Shown: positions 27,788 to 37,697 of the stretch, piece by piece
Numbering within the stretch: the first letter of the stretch is position 1
Layout of the letters: each line of letters starts with the position of its first letter
Assembly (NCBI RefSeq): GCF_025736875.1
Contig: NZ_CP107052.1
Coordinates: 1,754,501-1,818,500, forward strand
Length of the DNA: 64,000 nt
Direction of reading: 5' to 3'
From: Candidatus Kirkpatrickella diaphorinae
GTDB taxonomy: Bacteria > Pseudomonadota > Alphaproteobacteria > Acetobacterales > Acetobacteraceae
Made by a program: the position numbers and the translations under genes
The notes under the pieces: model-generated
Databases searched by the model: none
Told to the model about the DNA's origin: nothing
The model's input: the letters and a program-made list of their open reading frames with translations, nothing else

Positions 27788-28337
27788 ATCGACTCCAAGA
27801 TTTTTCGGAGAGGGTGACGACTTTACCCTTGGCGGTGTCGACGTTTTGCAACATTTCAGTATGAAAAGGCTGACAGGCTTCGCTAAGGCAGTAACTTGCA
27901 GAGTTTTTGCAAAAAGATCGGCCTCGCGGCTGACGAATGAGATTCCACGCCTTGGACCGTGATTTTTTTTTAATTTGTAGGCGCCCCTTTTTTTGTCAGA
28001 AACTGAAACTCTTAAAATTTAATCCGAGAGACTTCACAAGACCGTAAAATTACACATCTTATTGCATCGACGGTCAGGTGGAAATCACGGCAACACCTCA
28101 TTTAAGACGATCCGTATTTGAACACATGATAAAAAATAAAAGTATCGACGTTGTATTTCGGCAGGATCTCGAATTAAAGGGGCGCCATTAGGGTGACGAC
28201 CACCAAGTCCCCTTTTTAAATTGATGGGAGTTGCCAACCAAGTTGCCAGATGCCAAATTGCCGTTAACCGGTTTCATGAGGTAAAAGCCTTCATGACGCC
28301 ATGAATTAAAGTGCCAAAGTTGAAGTCGGACGAGGAT
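27788..28337. other. Intergenic region between GH39 copy 3 and asparaginase
   Basis: About 550 bases with no supported gene. It contains a T-run at 27963-27971 that may belong to a terminator, though no good stem precedes it. Direct TTGCCA-type motifs occur near 28225-28262. A GTG at 28311 in frame with the asparaginase lacks a better ribosome site than the ATG at 28338. Confidence 0.45.
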
Positions 28338-29366
28338 ATGCGCCACCTGATTGCCGAAGTTGAGCGTGGGGGACGCGTTGAGTCGCGCCATTATGGAAGC
28401 GTCGCCATCATTGATGCTTCCGGGCGGGACGTGCTCGCTCTGGGCGACACGACAAAGGCTGTGTTTCCGCGTTCCACCGTCAAACCGCTCCTCGCCCTGC
28501 CATTACTGGAAAGCGGGGCCGCATCCCGCCTGAAACTGACGGACGCCGAACTGGCCGTCATCTGTGCCTCGCATAATGGGGAGGAAGCCCATACCCGGAT
28601 AGTCGCGGGCATTCTTCAGCGCATAGGGAAAACAGTTACCTGTCTGGAATGCGGCGCACATTGGCCACTTGGGGAAAAAGCGTGCCACGATCTGGCCGCC
28701 CAGGGGAGGCAGCCCTCCGCGCTGCATAATAATTGTTCCGGCAAGCATGCCGGTCTGGTCTGCCTCGCTCTGGACCAGCAGCTTGACCCTGAAAATTATG
28801 TAACGCCAGAGCACCCCGTGCAGAAACAGGTCACGGCAGTTCTCGCTGAAATGACCGACACACCGCATGACGCCCATAATCGCGGGATAGATGGCTGCTC
28901 CATGCCGACTTACGCGATCCCGCTGCGTCAGCTCGCACTTGGTTTTGCGCGTTTCGGCGCGAACAATACGCTGGAGGCAGATCGCGGCAAAGCTGCGGCA
29001 AGGCTGCGTGCCGCCATTGCGGCCGCGCCCTTTATGCTGGCGGGGACGGGGCGGTTTGACACGAGGTTGATCACCCATTTCGGCAGGCGCGTTTTCTGTA
29101 AAATGGGCGCTGAAGGTGTCATGGTCGCCGCCCTGCCGGATGTCGGGCTCGGCATCGCCATTAAAGTGGAAGATGGCGCCAACCGTGCCGCCGAAGTCGC
29201 CCTTGCCGCCCTTCTGCAAAAAATTCCCGCCCTGACCGGGTCGGATGAGGACCACACAATCATGGCATCACTCAGCCGCGCGCCCCTCAAAAACTGGAAC
29301 GGGCTGGAAGTCGGCTGCATTCGCGCATCCGAAACCCTCAGCCAGTTACAACTTCATTCAGGCTGA
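28338..29366 (+). CDS. Class 3 (Rhizobium etli-type) L-asparaginase
   Basis: A 342-residue protein of the asparaginase II family (PF06089-like), structurally related to serine beta-lactamase-fold enzymes. Seen: N-terminal VERGGRVESRHYGSVAIID, the Ser-Lys pair in FPRSTVKPLLALPLL, CASHNGEEAHT, the HNNCSGKHAG block with the second Ser-Lys, and GIDGCSMPTYAIPL with conserved Cys. It would hydrolyse asparagine to aspartate and ammonia in the cytoplasm. The start is chosen at the ATG at 28338 because relatives begin only a few residues before VERGG; a GTG at 28311 is an alternative. It stands alone. Confidence 0.87.
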   Translation: MRHLIAEVERGGRVESRHYGSVAIIDASGRDVLALGDTTKAVFPRSTVKPLLALPLLESGAASRLKLTDAELAVICASHNGEEAHTRIVAGILQRIGKTVTCLECGAHWPLGEKACHDLAAQGRQPSALHNNCSGKHAGLVCLALDQQLDPENYVTPEHPVQKQVTAVLAEMTDTPHDAHNRGIDGCSMPTYAIPLRQLALGFARFGANNTLEADRGKAAARLRAAIAAAPFMLAGTGRFDTRLITHFGRRVFCKMGAEGVMVAALPDVGLGIAIKVEDGANRAAEVALAALLQKIPALTGSDEDHTIMASLSRAPLKNWNGLEVGCIRASETLSQLQLHSG

Positions 29367-29923
29367 ACCGATTTCGGCTTATGTCATGGCCATGGCTAAG
29401 TGAGAATAAAGATCGCCGCGATCATTTGCTTACATCGTGATTGAAGCTGTAACGCTTGGATTCTTTCATTTTCTACAGTCTTTGCTTGAGGGGATGGCGG
29501 CAAAGACTGTATAATCCGGTTTGATCCTGCGGCAGGTCGCCATCCTGCTCAAAATCGCGTCTGAATTGCGCGCCTTAACTTCCGTTTGTCTTACAGAGGT
29601 CATTCCCGTCAAGCCCCCTTGCACGGGCAACCTGCCCCGTTACCGGGTAACCTCAACAATAATGCAAGCCCGACCTGTCCCCTTTGATCAATCAAACCGC
29701 CCACCATGCGATGAATCCGGATGTGCCGACCCTAAGCGCCATTCGGTGACTGTATAAATTACGCGATTCTTTCGTAGAATTCCCGAATCATTTTGCGACT
29801 TTAGTGAGCGCTCACCGAACCAATAAATTTACAGAATGCGCGATTTCTGTTAATTGAAAATTCACCATCCATTATGACCGTAGAACTCCCATCCACATCA
29901 ATATTCATAATCAGGAATAAGAT
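29367..29923. other. Intergenic region before GT92-like gene
   Basis: No convincing gene: a 78-codon frame at 29521-29757 has no recognisable features. It holds Pro/Arg-like GC-rich sequence to ~29740, then an AT-rich promoter-like stretch (29755-29920) before the ATG at 29924. Confidence 0.45.
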
Positions 29924-30823
29924 ATGAGCATATGTCTCGTCACAATAGCAAGAAATGAAAACCTATATTTAAACGAGTGGCTCTCATATCACCGTACGAT
30001 TGGTGTTGATAAAGTCTATCTCTATTGCAATGATGATGATCCTGCATCCATGTACAGGACTGTTTTACCATGGATCGAGTCGGGTTTTATTGAGTTCAGG
30101 CACTTCCCCCATATCGGGCAGCAACTGGAAGCCTACATGCATTGGGCACATATCCACCTTCATGATCACAGGTGGGTCAGCTTCCTCGACGTTGATGAAT
30201 TTATTACTCTTAAACGTCATCACAGTTTGCAGGAATATTTATGGTCGTTTCCGCATGATGTTGACGTTGTTTATCTGAACTGGTTCAATTTCGGTCATAG
30301 CGGACATGAGAAACCACCCGCCGGACGCGTTCTGCAATTATTTACAAAACGCAGTGCCCTCATGCAGAAACAGACGAAAATTCTGGTGCGGTCGGCGGCG
30401 ATGGATCTGGGCTTCCTCATGAGTCACCCATGCCCCATTCAACATGGTATCGGTTACCATTCCTACGCAGATAATCCATTTAATCCCCATGGTGTCAAAC
30501 GCGTATTTGCTGATGGTTCGCCGTTCCTGAGGGAACTGGACCCCTCTGAAATCACGCCCGAAATCTCTGATCGCCTGCGCGGAGCCGCAAGCATCTCGCA
30601 TTACTATATGCGCCACGCCAATCATTTTCAGGAGCGTGTCGATCGTGGTCTCGCGCTTCTGGCCCGTACGGGAAATAACTGCTTCCTCCTGAATTGGAAG
30701 GAAAAGCTGGATAGCGGTGAATATCTTACAGAGATGGAAGAAGCCAATGCCGTCGAGGATAATCATCTTCGGGACTGGTCTGTTGTCCGGTATGGGCAGC
30801 CACATAATGATGTCCTCGTCTGA
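29924..30823 (+). CDS. GT92/DUF23-like glycosyltransferase
   Basis: A 299-residue soluble protein of the GT92/'Glyco_tranf_2_4' type: it opens LVTIARNENLYLNEWLSYHRTIGVDKVYLY, has the DxD motif in VSFLDVDEFITLKR, and continues YLNWFNFGHSGHEKPP. These enzymes add sugars to surface glycans in Bacteria. It is monocistronic here, with a terminator hairpin ~75 nt downstream. It could act on the same surface polysaccharide as the GH39 enzymes, but only proximity suggests that. N-terminal signal or membrane segments are absent. Confidence 0.8.
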   Translation: MSICLVTIARNENLYLNEWLSYHRTIGVDKVYLYCNDDDPASMYRTVLPWIESGFIEFRHFPHIGQQLEAYMHWAHIHLHDHRWVSFLDVDEFITLKRHHSLQEYLWSFPHDVDVVYLNWFNFGHSGHEKPPAGRVLQLFTKRSALMQKQTKILVRSAAMDLGFLMSHPCPIQHGIGYHSYADNPFNPHGVKRVFADGSPFLRELDPSEITPEISDRLRGAASISHYYMRHANHFQERVDRGLALLARTGNNCFLLNWKEKLDSGEYLTEMEEANAVEDNHLRDWSVVRYGQPHNDVLV

Positions 30824-30897
30824 CATGATGATGCATCTGATTTGCGACCGGCTTTTTCGGGCGTGAGCAAGTGGCGGGCAGCAGGTAAAACCCGCTC

Positions 30898-30923
30898 AAG
30901 CCTGTAAAAGCAGGCTTATTTTT
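30898..30923 (+). terminator. Rho-independent terminator after GT92-like gene
   Basis: AAGCCTG-TAAAAG-CAGGCTT: a 7-bp stem with 6-nt loop followed by ATTTTT. Confidence 0.8.
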
Positions 30924-31311
30924 GGCGGCCCGTCAGTTGCATGTCCGTGCAGATGAGGGGCCGCATTATAATGCCATACCCACCTGCCTGCCTCTTTATG
31001 CAAAGCACATCGTGTCAAATGTCAGAATAACCCGATGGATCTCTTCTCCGGCCGTTTGAAACGCGGCGACTCATATCGCAGCTATGCCCCTGCTGACGTC
31101 TGCAAACCGAGTCGCGGGAAGCGTCAGGGGGTGGGTGCAAGATTTTAATATTGGCATGTCACGGAAGCATCCTACCCGGCGCATCCCTGAAAAACATATG
31201 TATATCAATATCTTATAAAAAATAACCGCTACCATCGCGGCAGATTTCCGAGCTTCCCCAACACCCTGGATGGCAATATCGCCCCCCGACATCACCAGCC
31301 AAAAAGCTTGC
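30924..31311. other. Intergenic region upstream of the SOS cassette
   Basis: No supported gene between the terminator of the GT92-like gene and the LexA boxes. A 31270-start frame upstream of imuA is open, but its extra 29 residues are not family-like. Confidence 0.5.
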
Positions 31312-31341
31312 GTTCACCTTTTGTTCGTTCCTATTATGTTC
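31312..31341 (+). promoter_or_regulatory. Two abutting LexA (SOS) boxes before imuA
   Basis: GTTC-ACCTTTT-GTTC (31312-31326) is followed immediately by GTTC-CTATTAT-GTTC (31327-31341). Both match the alphaproteobacterial LexA site GTTC-N7-GTTC exactly. They sit 16-45 nt before the imuA ATG, so LexA binding would cover the promoter/start region of imuA-imuB-dnaE2. Confidence 0.92.
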
Positions 31342-31356
31342 TCACGGAGGCATTTC

Positions 31357-32112
31357 ATGCGCGAACAATCCAACCTTACTGTCCTACGTGAGCAGATCCG
31401 CCGGATCGAGCGCCATTATGCCCCGGCGGCAAAGGCGCAATTCTGCGCGACAGGTCTGCCCGGCCCTGATGCCCATCTGGGTGGTGGGTTGTTGCGCGGC
31501 GCCCTTCATGAGTTTTTTGATACAAGCGGCTATGCCGCCCAGTCGACGCGTTTCATCGCCTCAATCCTGGGACGTCATCCGGGGCCTGTCCTGTGGATCG
31601 GCACGCAGCTTTCCTCCCTTTATGCCATGGGCCTTTCCCAACACGGGCTCAATCCGGAGCGTGTCATCTGCATTGAGGCTGAGGAGGCCGTCCTGCCCAG
31701 TATCTGTGAAGATGCCCTTCGTGAGCCGCATTTTGCCGCGACGGTCATTGAATTACCGCGCCTTTTCCACCTGACTGCCTCGCGCCGGTTTCAGCTTGCT
31801 GTCGAGCAGGGCGGGGGGCTGGGCATTTTACTCTATCATTGTGCCCTGCCAGATGCGACGAAGCAGCCCCCTACGACCAGCACAACAAGGTGGCTGATCA
31901 CGCCTGAAGCGCCCCGCACTGAAAATACACCTCACCCCGCTGCCGGACCCGGCAGCACCGCCACGGCGTCCCAAATGCCATGGCGTCTCGACCTTCAGCG
32001 TCACCGCGGAGGCCGACCGCATCAATGGTCCCTTTCACCTTTCGAGCTCCCTGACCCGATTATTCATGACACGGCGCATCCTTCACGTGTGGTTTCCACA
32101 CTGGCGCACTGA
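31357..32112 (+). CDS. imuA: ImuA, RecA-like mutagenesis factor
   Basis: First gene of the SOS mutagenesis cassette. The 251-residue protein has the ImuA layout: LREQIRRIERHY at the N-terminus, the GLPGPDAHLGGGLLRGALHEFF block, then a RecA-like core with GPVLWIG and GLNPERVICIEAE. There is no canonical Walker A. The start is the ATG at 31357 with GGAGG seven bases upstream; the frame is open back to 31270. It overlaps imuB by 47 nt. ImuA and ImuB act with DnaE2 in damage-induced, error-prone synthesis. Confidence 0.9.
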   Translation: MREQSNLTVLREQIRRIERHYAPAAKAQFCATGLPGPDAHLGGGLLRGALHEFFDTSGYAAQSTRFIASILGRHPGPVLWIGTQLSSLYAMGLSQHGLNPERVICIEAEEAVLPSICEDALREPHFAATVIELPRLFHLTASRRFQLAVEQGGGLGILLYHCALPDATKQPPTTSTTRWLITPEAPRTENTPHPAAGPGSTATASQMPWRLDLQRHRGGRPHQWSLSPFELPDPIIHDTAHPSRVVSTLAH

Positions 32113-33631
32113 CCTCTGGCGGCGTCAACAAGAAGGGGGCAAACCCACAACACCATCGGGTATCGCGCTTTACACTTACGATCATCATCGCAATATCGTC
32201 ATTGCGGTGGATCAGCACGCGCAGCAGCGTGGCGTCACGCCCGGCATGACCATTGCCCAGGCGCGTCACCTTGCGCCCGGCCTGACCATCGCCCTGGCAA
32301 CACCGGCACAGGATGCCGCCGCGCTGGAAGATCTGGCACGTTGGTTCAGCTGGGTCGCACCATGGTGCGCACCCGCCCCGCCGGACGGGATCTGGATTGA
32401 CATCACTGGCAGCGCCCATCTGCATGGCGGGGAAGCATCTTTGCTTCAGACCATCCAGACCCGTATGGAAGTCAGCGGCCATCATGCCGTGCGCCTCGCC
32501 ATCAGCGACACGACGGGGGCTTCTTACGCCCTCACGCATTTCGGGGCGGAAACCCGCCATATTGTCCCGCCCGCCGGACAGGTCGCGGTGCTGGACCCCC
32601 TGCCCATTGCGGCCCTTCAGCTTGAACCCGCAACCCTGGCAGACCTCAACCAGATGGGCGTCACGCGCATCCATGCCCTGCGCAAAATGCCGCTCGCCCC
32701 GCTGGTGCGGCGCTTCGGGCCGCAACTCGCCCATCATCTGAACACCGCGCTGGGCCTGCGGGACAAACCGCTGCAACCCCTGACGCCCACCCCCTCCCTT
32801 ATTGTCCGGCGCAGTTTGAGGGAGCCGATCATGACGGCAGAGGCCATCGCCATCGCCATGGAAGTCTTACTGGTGGAGATCTGCCCTCTTCTGCAGAAAC
32901 GAGGCCAGGGGGTGCGACGCCTTTCCCTTATTTGTGAGCGGGTGGACCGTGCCGCGCAATCCGTGTCGATTGTCACAGCCGAACCTGTCAATGACCCGGC
33001 TTATCTGCTGGCCCTGCTCAAAAACCGTATCGCTCATATTGAACCAGGCTTCGGCATTGAGGCCATGCGCGTCCATGTCACTGAAGCGGCGCCTGTTTTA
33101 CAGATGCAGCATGGCCTGCTGGCCGCAACGTCAGATCATCAGGCCGCCCGATATCAGTTGTTTCTAGACCATCTGCATAATAAGCCGGGGGTACGGGCGG
33201 TCTTCCGACTTGTGCCAGCCCCCTCCGCCATCCCCGAGCGCGCGCAGGCACGGCAGGACTGCCTGAGTGTCATGCCACGCTCCGGCGAGGATTTTCCCGT
33301 TTTTGCGCCCCGCCCCGCCCGGCTGCTGCACCCGGCGGAGCCCATACGCCTCGTAACGGCTGATATGACCATCATTGACAACGTCACCCAGCCACAGAAT
33401 GCGCCGCCGCGCAGCTTCCGCTGGCACGGGCGCATTCATCATATCCGCCGCGCTGAAGGCCCGGAGCGCCTGCATGGGGAATGGTGGCACACAAACACGG
33501 AATATGGCGCAACACGCGATTACTGGCATGTGGAGGATGAGCAGGGGCGCGGCTTCTGGCTTTATCGCCGTGGTGACGGTGTGCATCACTGGGCGGGGGA
33601 TCAGAGCTGGTTTGTACATGGTCTTTTCTGA
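32066..33631 (+). CDS. imuB: ImuB, inactive Y-family polymerase homologue
   Basis: A 521-residue Y-family-like protein (RILHVWFPHWRTDLWRR... at the N-terminus) lacking the DE catalytic acidic pair expected in active Y-polymerases, as is usual for ImuB. The palm/fingers region (e.g. GVTPGMTIAQARHLAPGL), the little-finger region and a C-terminal ~100-residue extension (FRWHGRIHHIRRAEGPERL, then DYWHVEDEQGRGFWLYR) match ImuB. ImuB bridges DnaE2 to the beta clamp. It is embedded between imuA (47-nt overlap) and the small gene preceding dnaE2. Confidence 0.92.
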   Translation: MTRRILHVWFPHWRTDLWRRQQEGGKPTTPSGIALYTYDHHRNIVIAVDQHAQQRGVTPGMTIAQARHLAPGLTIALATPAQDAAALEDLARWFSWVAPWCAPAPPDGIWIDITGSAHLHGGEASLLQTIQTRMEVSGHHAVRLAISDTTGASYALTHFGAETRHIVPPAGQVAVLDPLPIAALQLEPATLADLNQMGVTRIHALRKMPLAPLVRRFGPQLAHHLNTALGLRDKPLQPLTPTPSLIVRRSLREPIMTAEAIAIAMEVLLVEICPLLQKRGQGVRRLSLICERVDRAAQSVSIVTAEPVNDPAYLLALLKNRIAHIEPGFGIEAMRVHVTEAAPVLQMQHGLLAATSDHQAARYQLFLDHLHNKPGVRAVFRLVPAPSAIPERAQARQDCLSVMPRSGEDFPVFAPRPARLLHPAEPIRLVTADMTIIDNVTQPQNAPPRSFRWHGRIHHIRRAEGPERLHGEWWHTNTEYGATRDYWHVEDEQGRGFWLYRRGDGVHHWAGDQSWFVHGLF

Positions 33632-33965
33632 GATTTTTATTTCCCAACATCTGATTGCCGGGATATTTCATTTGACAACGGACAGCCTCACCCCCGCCTC
33701 GCCTGAAGATATCGCCTCAGCCCTGATGCATGCCCTGCGTTTCGATGCACGCCGCCGCATCCATGACGCGGATGAGCTGATGGCCCGTCTCGTCGCCGTG
33801 CGCCTGGTTGCGCATCTGCAACGTTGCGGCTTCGTCATCTACACAAAGACGCCGGCCCCACCGCACGGGCGCATCCCCATGCGGGCAGAACAACCGGTAA
33901 TAAGCGCCGCCCCCGCCACGCCGGAGGAAGTGGCACATGATGATGCGCTGGATGATTCCACATGA
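33618..33965 (+). CDS. Small hypothetical protein between imuB and dnaE2
   Basis: The frame ends in TGA overlapping the dnaE2 ATG (ATGA, 33962-33965), a coupling that argues it is translated. From the ATG at 33618 it is 115 residues. A TTG at 33672 would give a 97-residue form beginning [17 protein letters not shown]. The core is helical: [40 protein letters not shown], with a Pro/Ala-rich acidic tail. I recognise no domain. Position inside the SOS operon suggests an accessory role in mutagenesis, which is inference. Confidence 0.68.
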   Translation: MVFSEIFISQHLIAGIFHLTTDSLTPASPEDIASALMHALRFDARRRIHDADELMARLVAVRLVAHLQRCGFVIYTKTPAPPHGRIPMRAEQPVISAAPATPEEVAHDDALDDST

Positions 33966-36900
33966 CGGAAAATTGTCTCCCGGTGCCGCTTCAGGTTGTG
34001 ACCCATTATTCCTTCCTGCGTGGCGCCAGTTATCCTTCCGAGCTTTTCACCACAGCCGCGGCGATGGGCTATAAAGCCATGGGGATCGCTGACCATCAGA
34101 CGGTCGCCGGGCTGGTGCAGGCCCATTGCGCCGCCAGGGAGGCGGGGATCCGCCTGATCCCGGGCTGTCGCCTGCAACTGACGGATGGCACGATCCTGCT
34201 GGCCTACCCCAAGGACCGCACAGCATGGACGCGGCTGTGCTTCTGGCTGACACTCGGCCATAAACGCGGCACGCGTGAGACATTTGTGCTTGATTGGCAT
34301 GACCTCGCCCACCCCGCCCTGCCAGCCAACCCCGCCGCCCCGCCGACGCATCATGCACCACCTGCCGCAACACGCCCTGTCGCGGCAGACATAGCGGGGA
34401 CATACGGGCAAAATGACAATTCTGCCGATGCAGCACAGCACCAGACGGATACAGACCATGCTTGTCCAAGTGACAATGGAGGGTTCTGCTTTATCCTGGT
34501 CCCGACGCCGCGGCCCTATCGCGCGCCACGCGACAGGGTGGAAGACGCCGCCATCTGCGTTTCACAATTGCATCAGATGAAAGCCGCCCTGGGACAGAAA
34601 GGCACGCCACATCATTTATTTCTGGCATTGACGCGGCATTTCCATGGGGGTGACGGGCACGGACTGGCCATGCTGGCTGATATGGCGCGGCGCACCCATA
34701 TCCCGCTGATCGCCGCCGATGACGTTATGTACCATATTGCCGAGCGGCATATTCTGTACGACACACTGACCGCCATCCGGGAAAAGAGACCGCTGGAGCA
34801 ACTGGGTGCCCGGCGCGACCCCCTGCGTGACCGCCATCTTCGCAGCCCGGCCGAGATGCGCCAGCTTTATGCGCATGATCCGGATGCGCTGCAACGCACG
34901 CAGGATATCGCCTCTTTATGTCGCTTTTCACTTGATGACCTCAAATATCAATATCCGCAGGAAAGCGACATGCCGGGGGAAACGCCGCAACAGACGCTGG
35001 AACGCCTGGTCATGGCCGCCACACCGCAATGCTATCCTTATGGCGTGCCTGAAAAAGTCCGCCAGCAGATCGCGCATGAGCTGACCCTGATCGCGAAGCT
35101 GGATTACGCACCCTATTTTCTGACCGTCAACACAATCGTGCAATTTGCCCGCTCTCGCGGGATTGTCTGTCAGGGGCGGGGCTCAGCCGCGAATTCCGCC
35201 ATATGTTATGTGCTTGGCATCACCTCGATCGACCCGGTCCAGAGCGGCCTTCTGTTTGAGCGCTTCGTGTCGGCTGAAAGGCGGGAGCCCCCCGATATTG
35301 ATGTTGATTTTGAAAGTGACCGCCGGGAAGAAGTAATTCAGTGGATCTATCACCGTTACGGGCGGGGCCATGCCGCCTTGTGCGCCACGGTCCACCGCTA
35401 CCGGGCCAAAGGCGCGCTGCGCGATGTCGGCAAGGCGATGGGGCTTTCGGCGGATCTGCTGTCGCTTTTATCAACGCATCTGGCCTCCGCCCTGGGTGAC
35501 GATGCGCTCTTCCGGTCCCGCAGCGCCGAAATGGGGCTGGATCTCAGTGACCGGCGGATGGCGCTGACCGTCCATCTCGCCCGCCAGATCCTGGGTTTCC
35601 CCCGGCAGTTAGGGACGCATCCCGGTGGGTTTGTCCTGACGCATGACCGGCTCGATGGCCTCGTCCCGATTCAGCCTGCCGCGATGAATGACCGCCAGAT
35701 TATCGTGTGGGACAAGGATGATATCGACCAGCTTCGTTTCATGAAAGTGGATATTCTGGGCCTCGGCATGCTGGGCTGCATCCGGCGCTGTTTCGAGATG
35801 CTGGCGGCGCATCGTTATCTGAAACTTGACATGGCCAGTATCCCGGCTGAAGACAAACCCACTTACGCCATGATCCGCAAAGCGGATACGCTGGGCACCT
35901 TCCAGGTTGAAAGCCGTGCCCAGATGGCGATGCTGCCCCGCCTGAAACCCACCACGTTTTACGACCTTGTCGTGCAGGTCGCCATCGTGCGACCGGGGCC
36001 GATCCAGGGCGATATGGTGCATCCTTATCTGCGTCGCCGTGAAGGGCTGGAGGCCGCCACATGCGCCTCACCCACCCTGGAAAACATATTGGGCAAAACG
36101 CTGGGCGTCCCGCTTTTTCAGGAACAGGCCATGCAGATCGCCATTCAATGTGCCGGTTTCACACCGGATGAGGCGGATGCTTTGCGCCGCGCCATGGCGA
36201 CATTCAAATTTACGGGCGGGGTTTCCCATTTCCGGGATAAGCTGGTGCGTGGCATGATTGCGCGCGGCTATGACCCCTCTTTTGCGGAACGCGTTTTTTC
36301 CCAGCTTGAAGGTTTCGGCTCGTACGGTTTTCCGGAAAGTCACGCCGCGTCATTTGCGCGCATTGCGTATGTTTCCTGCTATCTGAAATATCATCATCCC
36401 GACATGTTCTGCGCGGCGCTGCTCAACAGCCAGCCCATGGGGTTTTATGCCCCGGCACAGATTGTGCGCGACGCGCGGGAACATGGTGTGGAGGTCAGGC
36501 CCGTCGACATCAACCACTCCCAATGGGATTGCACGCTGGAGGGGCGGCCCGGCGGCCGACGCCATGCTGTCCGGCTGGGGATGCGTCTGGTCAAGGCACT
36601 GGCGCATGACGACGCCGCACGCCTGATTGCACGGCGCGTCCCGCTCTATGAAAATATCGCCGATGTCTGGCACCGGGCCGATGTGCCTCTGGCCGCGCTG
36701 GAGCATCTGGCCCAGGCCGACGCTTTTCGGCATTTCGGGCGCGATCGGCGTCAGGCTTTGTGGGATATCAAGGGGCTGCGCGACCGGCCCCTGCCGCTTT
36801 TCGCGGCATCATCCCGCACACGCAACCGTCCTGAAATCGCCTGTATTGAACCGCCCGTCACGCTGCCCCCCATCCCGCCGCAGCGCGATGTGCACGCGGA

Positions 36901-37327
36901 TTACCATACGACATCCCTCAGCCTGAAGGCGCACCCCTTTGCCTTTATCCGCCCGACCCTGACGAAACGCCGCATCCTGCCCTGCGGCGCCCTTACGGAA
37001 AAACAGGATGGCCAGCGTGTTTCAATCGCCGGGCTGGTGCTGATGCGCCAGCGCCCCGGCACGGCAAAGGGGGTGATGTTCATTACCATTGAGGATGAAA
37101 CCGGTTTTGCCAATCTGATCCTCTGGAAAAACCGTATTGAAGCCCAGCGCGCCATTGTCATCGCTGCGGGCGCGCTGATCTGCCATGGGATTTTGCAACG
37201 TGAAGGCGAGGTAACGCATATTGTCGTTGAACGTCTGGAAGATGCAGGCCCCCTGTTACGTCCCGAACTGGAGGAGGGCGAGATACAGACCACCCCGCTC
37301 AAACCCCGCGTGCGCAATTTTCAGTGA
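33962..37327 (+). CDS. dnaE2: Error-prone DNA polymerase DnaE2 (ImuC)
   Basis: A C-family polymerase of 1121 residues. The N-terminal PHP domain ([28 protein letters not shown]) is followed by the catalytic palm with [10 protein letters not shown] (the two catalytic Asp) and [41 protein letters not shown] matches the DnaE2 fingers/thumb region, and a C-terminal OB-fold ([18 protein letters not shown]) closes the protein. An unusual Pro/Ala/His-rich insertion of about 60 residues (~118-178) interrupts the PHP domain. Translation is coupled to the small gene upstream by ATGA. LexA-controlled as part of imuA-imuB-dnaE2. Confidence 0.96.
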   Translation: MTENCLPVPLQVVTHYSFLRGASYPSELFTTAAAMGYKAMGIADHQTVAGLVQAHCAAREAGIRLIPGCRLQLTDGTILLAYPKDRTAWTRLCFWLTLGHKRGTRETFVLDWHDLAHPALPANPAAPPTHHAPPAATRPVAADIAGTYGQNDNSADAAQHQTDTDHACPSDNGGFCFILVPTPRPYRAPRDRVEDAAICVSQLHQMKAALGQKGTPHHLFLALTRHFHGGDGHGLAMLADMARRTHIPLIAADDVMYHIAERHILYDTLTAIREKRPLEQLGARRDPLRDRHLRSPAEMRQLYAHDPDALQRTQDIASLCRFSLDDLKYQYPQESDMPGETPQQTLERLVMAATPQCYPYGVPEKVRQQIAHELTLIAKLDYAPYFLTVNTIVQFARSRGIVCQGRGSAANSAICYVLGITSIDPVQSGLLFERFVSAERREPPDIDVDFESDRREEVIQWIYHRYGRGHAALCATVHRYRAKGALRDVGKAMGLSADLLSLLSTHLASALGDDALFRSRSAEMGLDLSDRRMALTVHLARQILGFPRQLGTHPGGFVLTHDRLDGLVPIQPAAMNDRQIIVWDKDDIDQLRFMKVDILGLGMLGCIRRCFEMLAAHRYLKLDMASIPAEDKPTYAMIRKADTLGTFQVESRAQMAMLPRLKPTTFYDLVVQVAIVRPGPIQGDMVHPYLRRREGLEAATCASPTLENILGKTLGVPLFQEQAMQIAIQCAGFTPDEADALRRAMATFKFTGGVSHFRDKLVRGMIARGYDPSFAERVFSQLEGFGSYGFPESHAASFARIAYVSCYLKYHHPDMFCAALLNSQPMGFYAPAQIVRDAREHGVEVRPVDINHSQWDCTLEGRPGGRRHAVRLGMRLVKALAHDDAARLIARRVPLYENIADVWHRADVPLAALEHLAQADAFRHFGRDRRQALWDIKGLRDRPLPLFAASSRTRNRPEIACIEPPVTLPPIPPQRDVHADYHTTSLSLKAHPFAFIRPTLTKRRILPCGALTEKQDGQRVSIAGLVLMRQRPGTAKGVMFITIEDETGFANLILWKNRIEAQRAIVIAAGALICHGILQREGEVTHIVVERLEDAGPLLRPELEEGEIQTTPLKPRVRNFQ

Positions 37328-37374
37328 CGCCTTTTTAGGGGGACGCTTTCCAAGCGCTTAGGACATCTCCCGAC

Positions 37375-37626
37375 TTACGCTTTCTCACCATCCCCCTTGA
37401 CCCAGACCTCGATTTTCCCGGACACTTTGATGGTCATCGGGCGGCCGCGGCGGTCCAGCGTGCGGCCGACAGCAAGGCGGGCCCAGCCTTCGCTGACGCA
37501 ATATTCCTCCACATTGGTCCGCTCCTCACCATTCAGGCGGACGCCAATGCCTTTACTGAGGATGGCTTCATCGTAAAACTTGCTATCCGGGCTTGAACAA
37601 AGCCGGTCAGGCAAGGCATCACTCAT
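37375..37626 (-). CDS. DUF3297 family protein
   Basis: An 83-residue conserved protein: MSDALPDRLCSSPDSKFYDE, GIGVRLNGEERTNVEEYC, EGWARLAVGRTLDRRGRPMTIKVSGKIE. This matches the DUF3297 pattern known from many Proteobacteria (cytoplasmic, function unknown). Convergent with dnaE2 and just downstream of the acyltransferase gene on the same strand (71 nt gap), possibly co-transcribed. Confidence 0.85.
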   Translation of the reverse strand: MSDALPDRLCSSPDSKFYDEAILSKGIGVRLNGEERTNVEEYCVSEGWARLAVGRTLDRRGRPMTIKVSGKIEVWVKGDGEKA

Positions 37627-37697
37627 TCTTCACTCCTTTTCTGCCGGGCGATGCCGGCGCTCGGCGCGCGGTTCGGTAGACTTGACGGTATCTCCCG

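Noticed and set aside
29521-29757. 78-codon open frame before the GT92-like gene
   Set aside because: TTG start, no ribosome site, Pro/Cys-rich sequence without domain features; likely chance.
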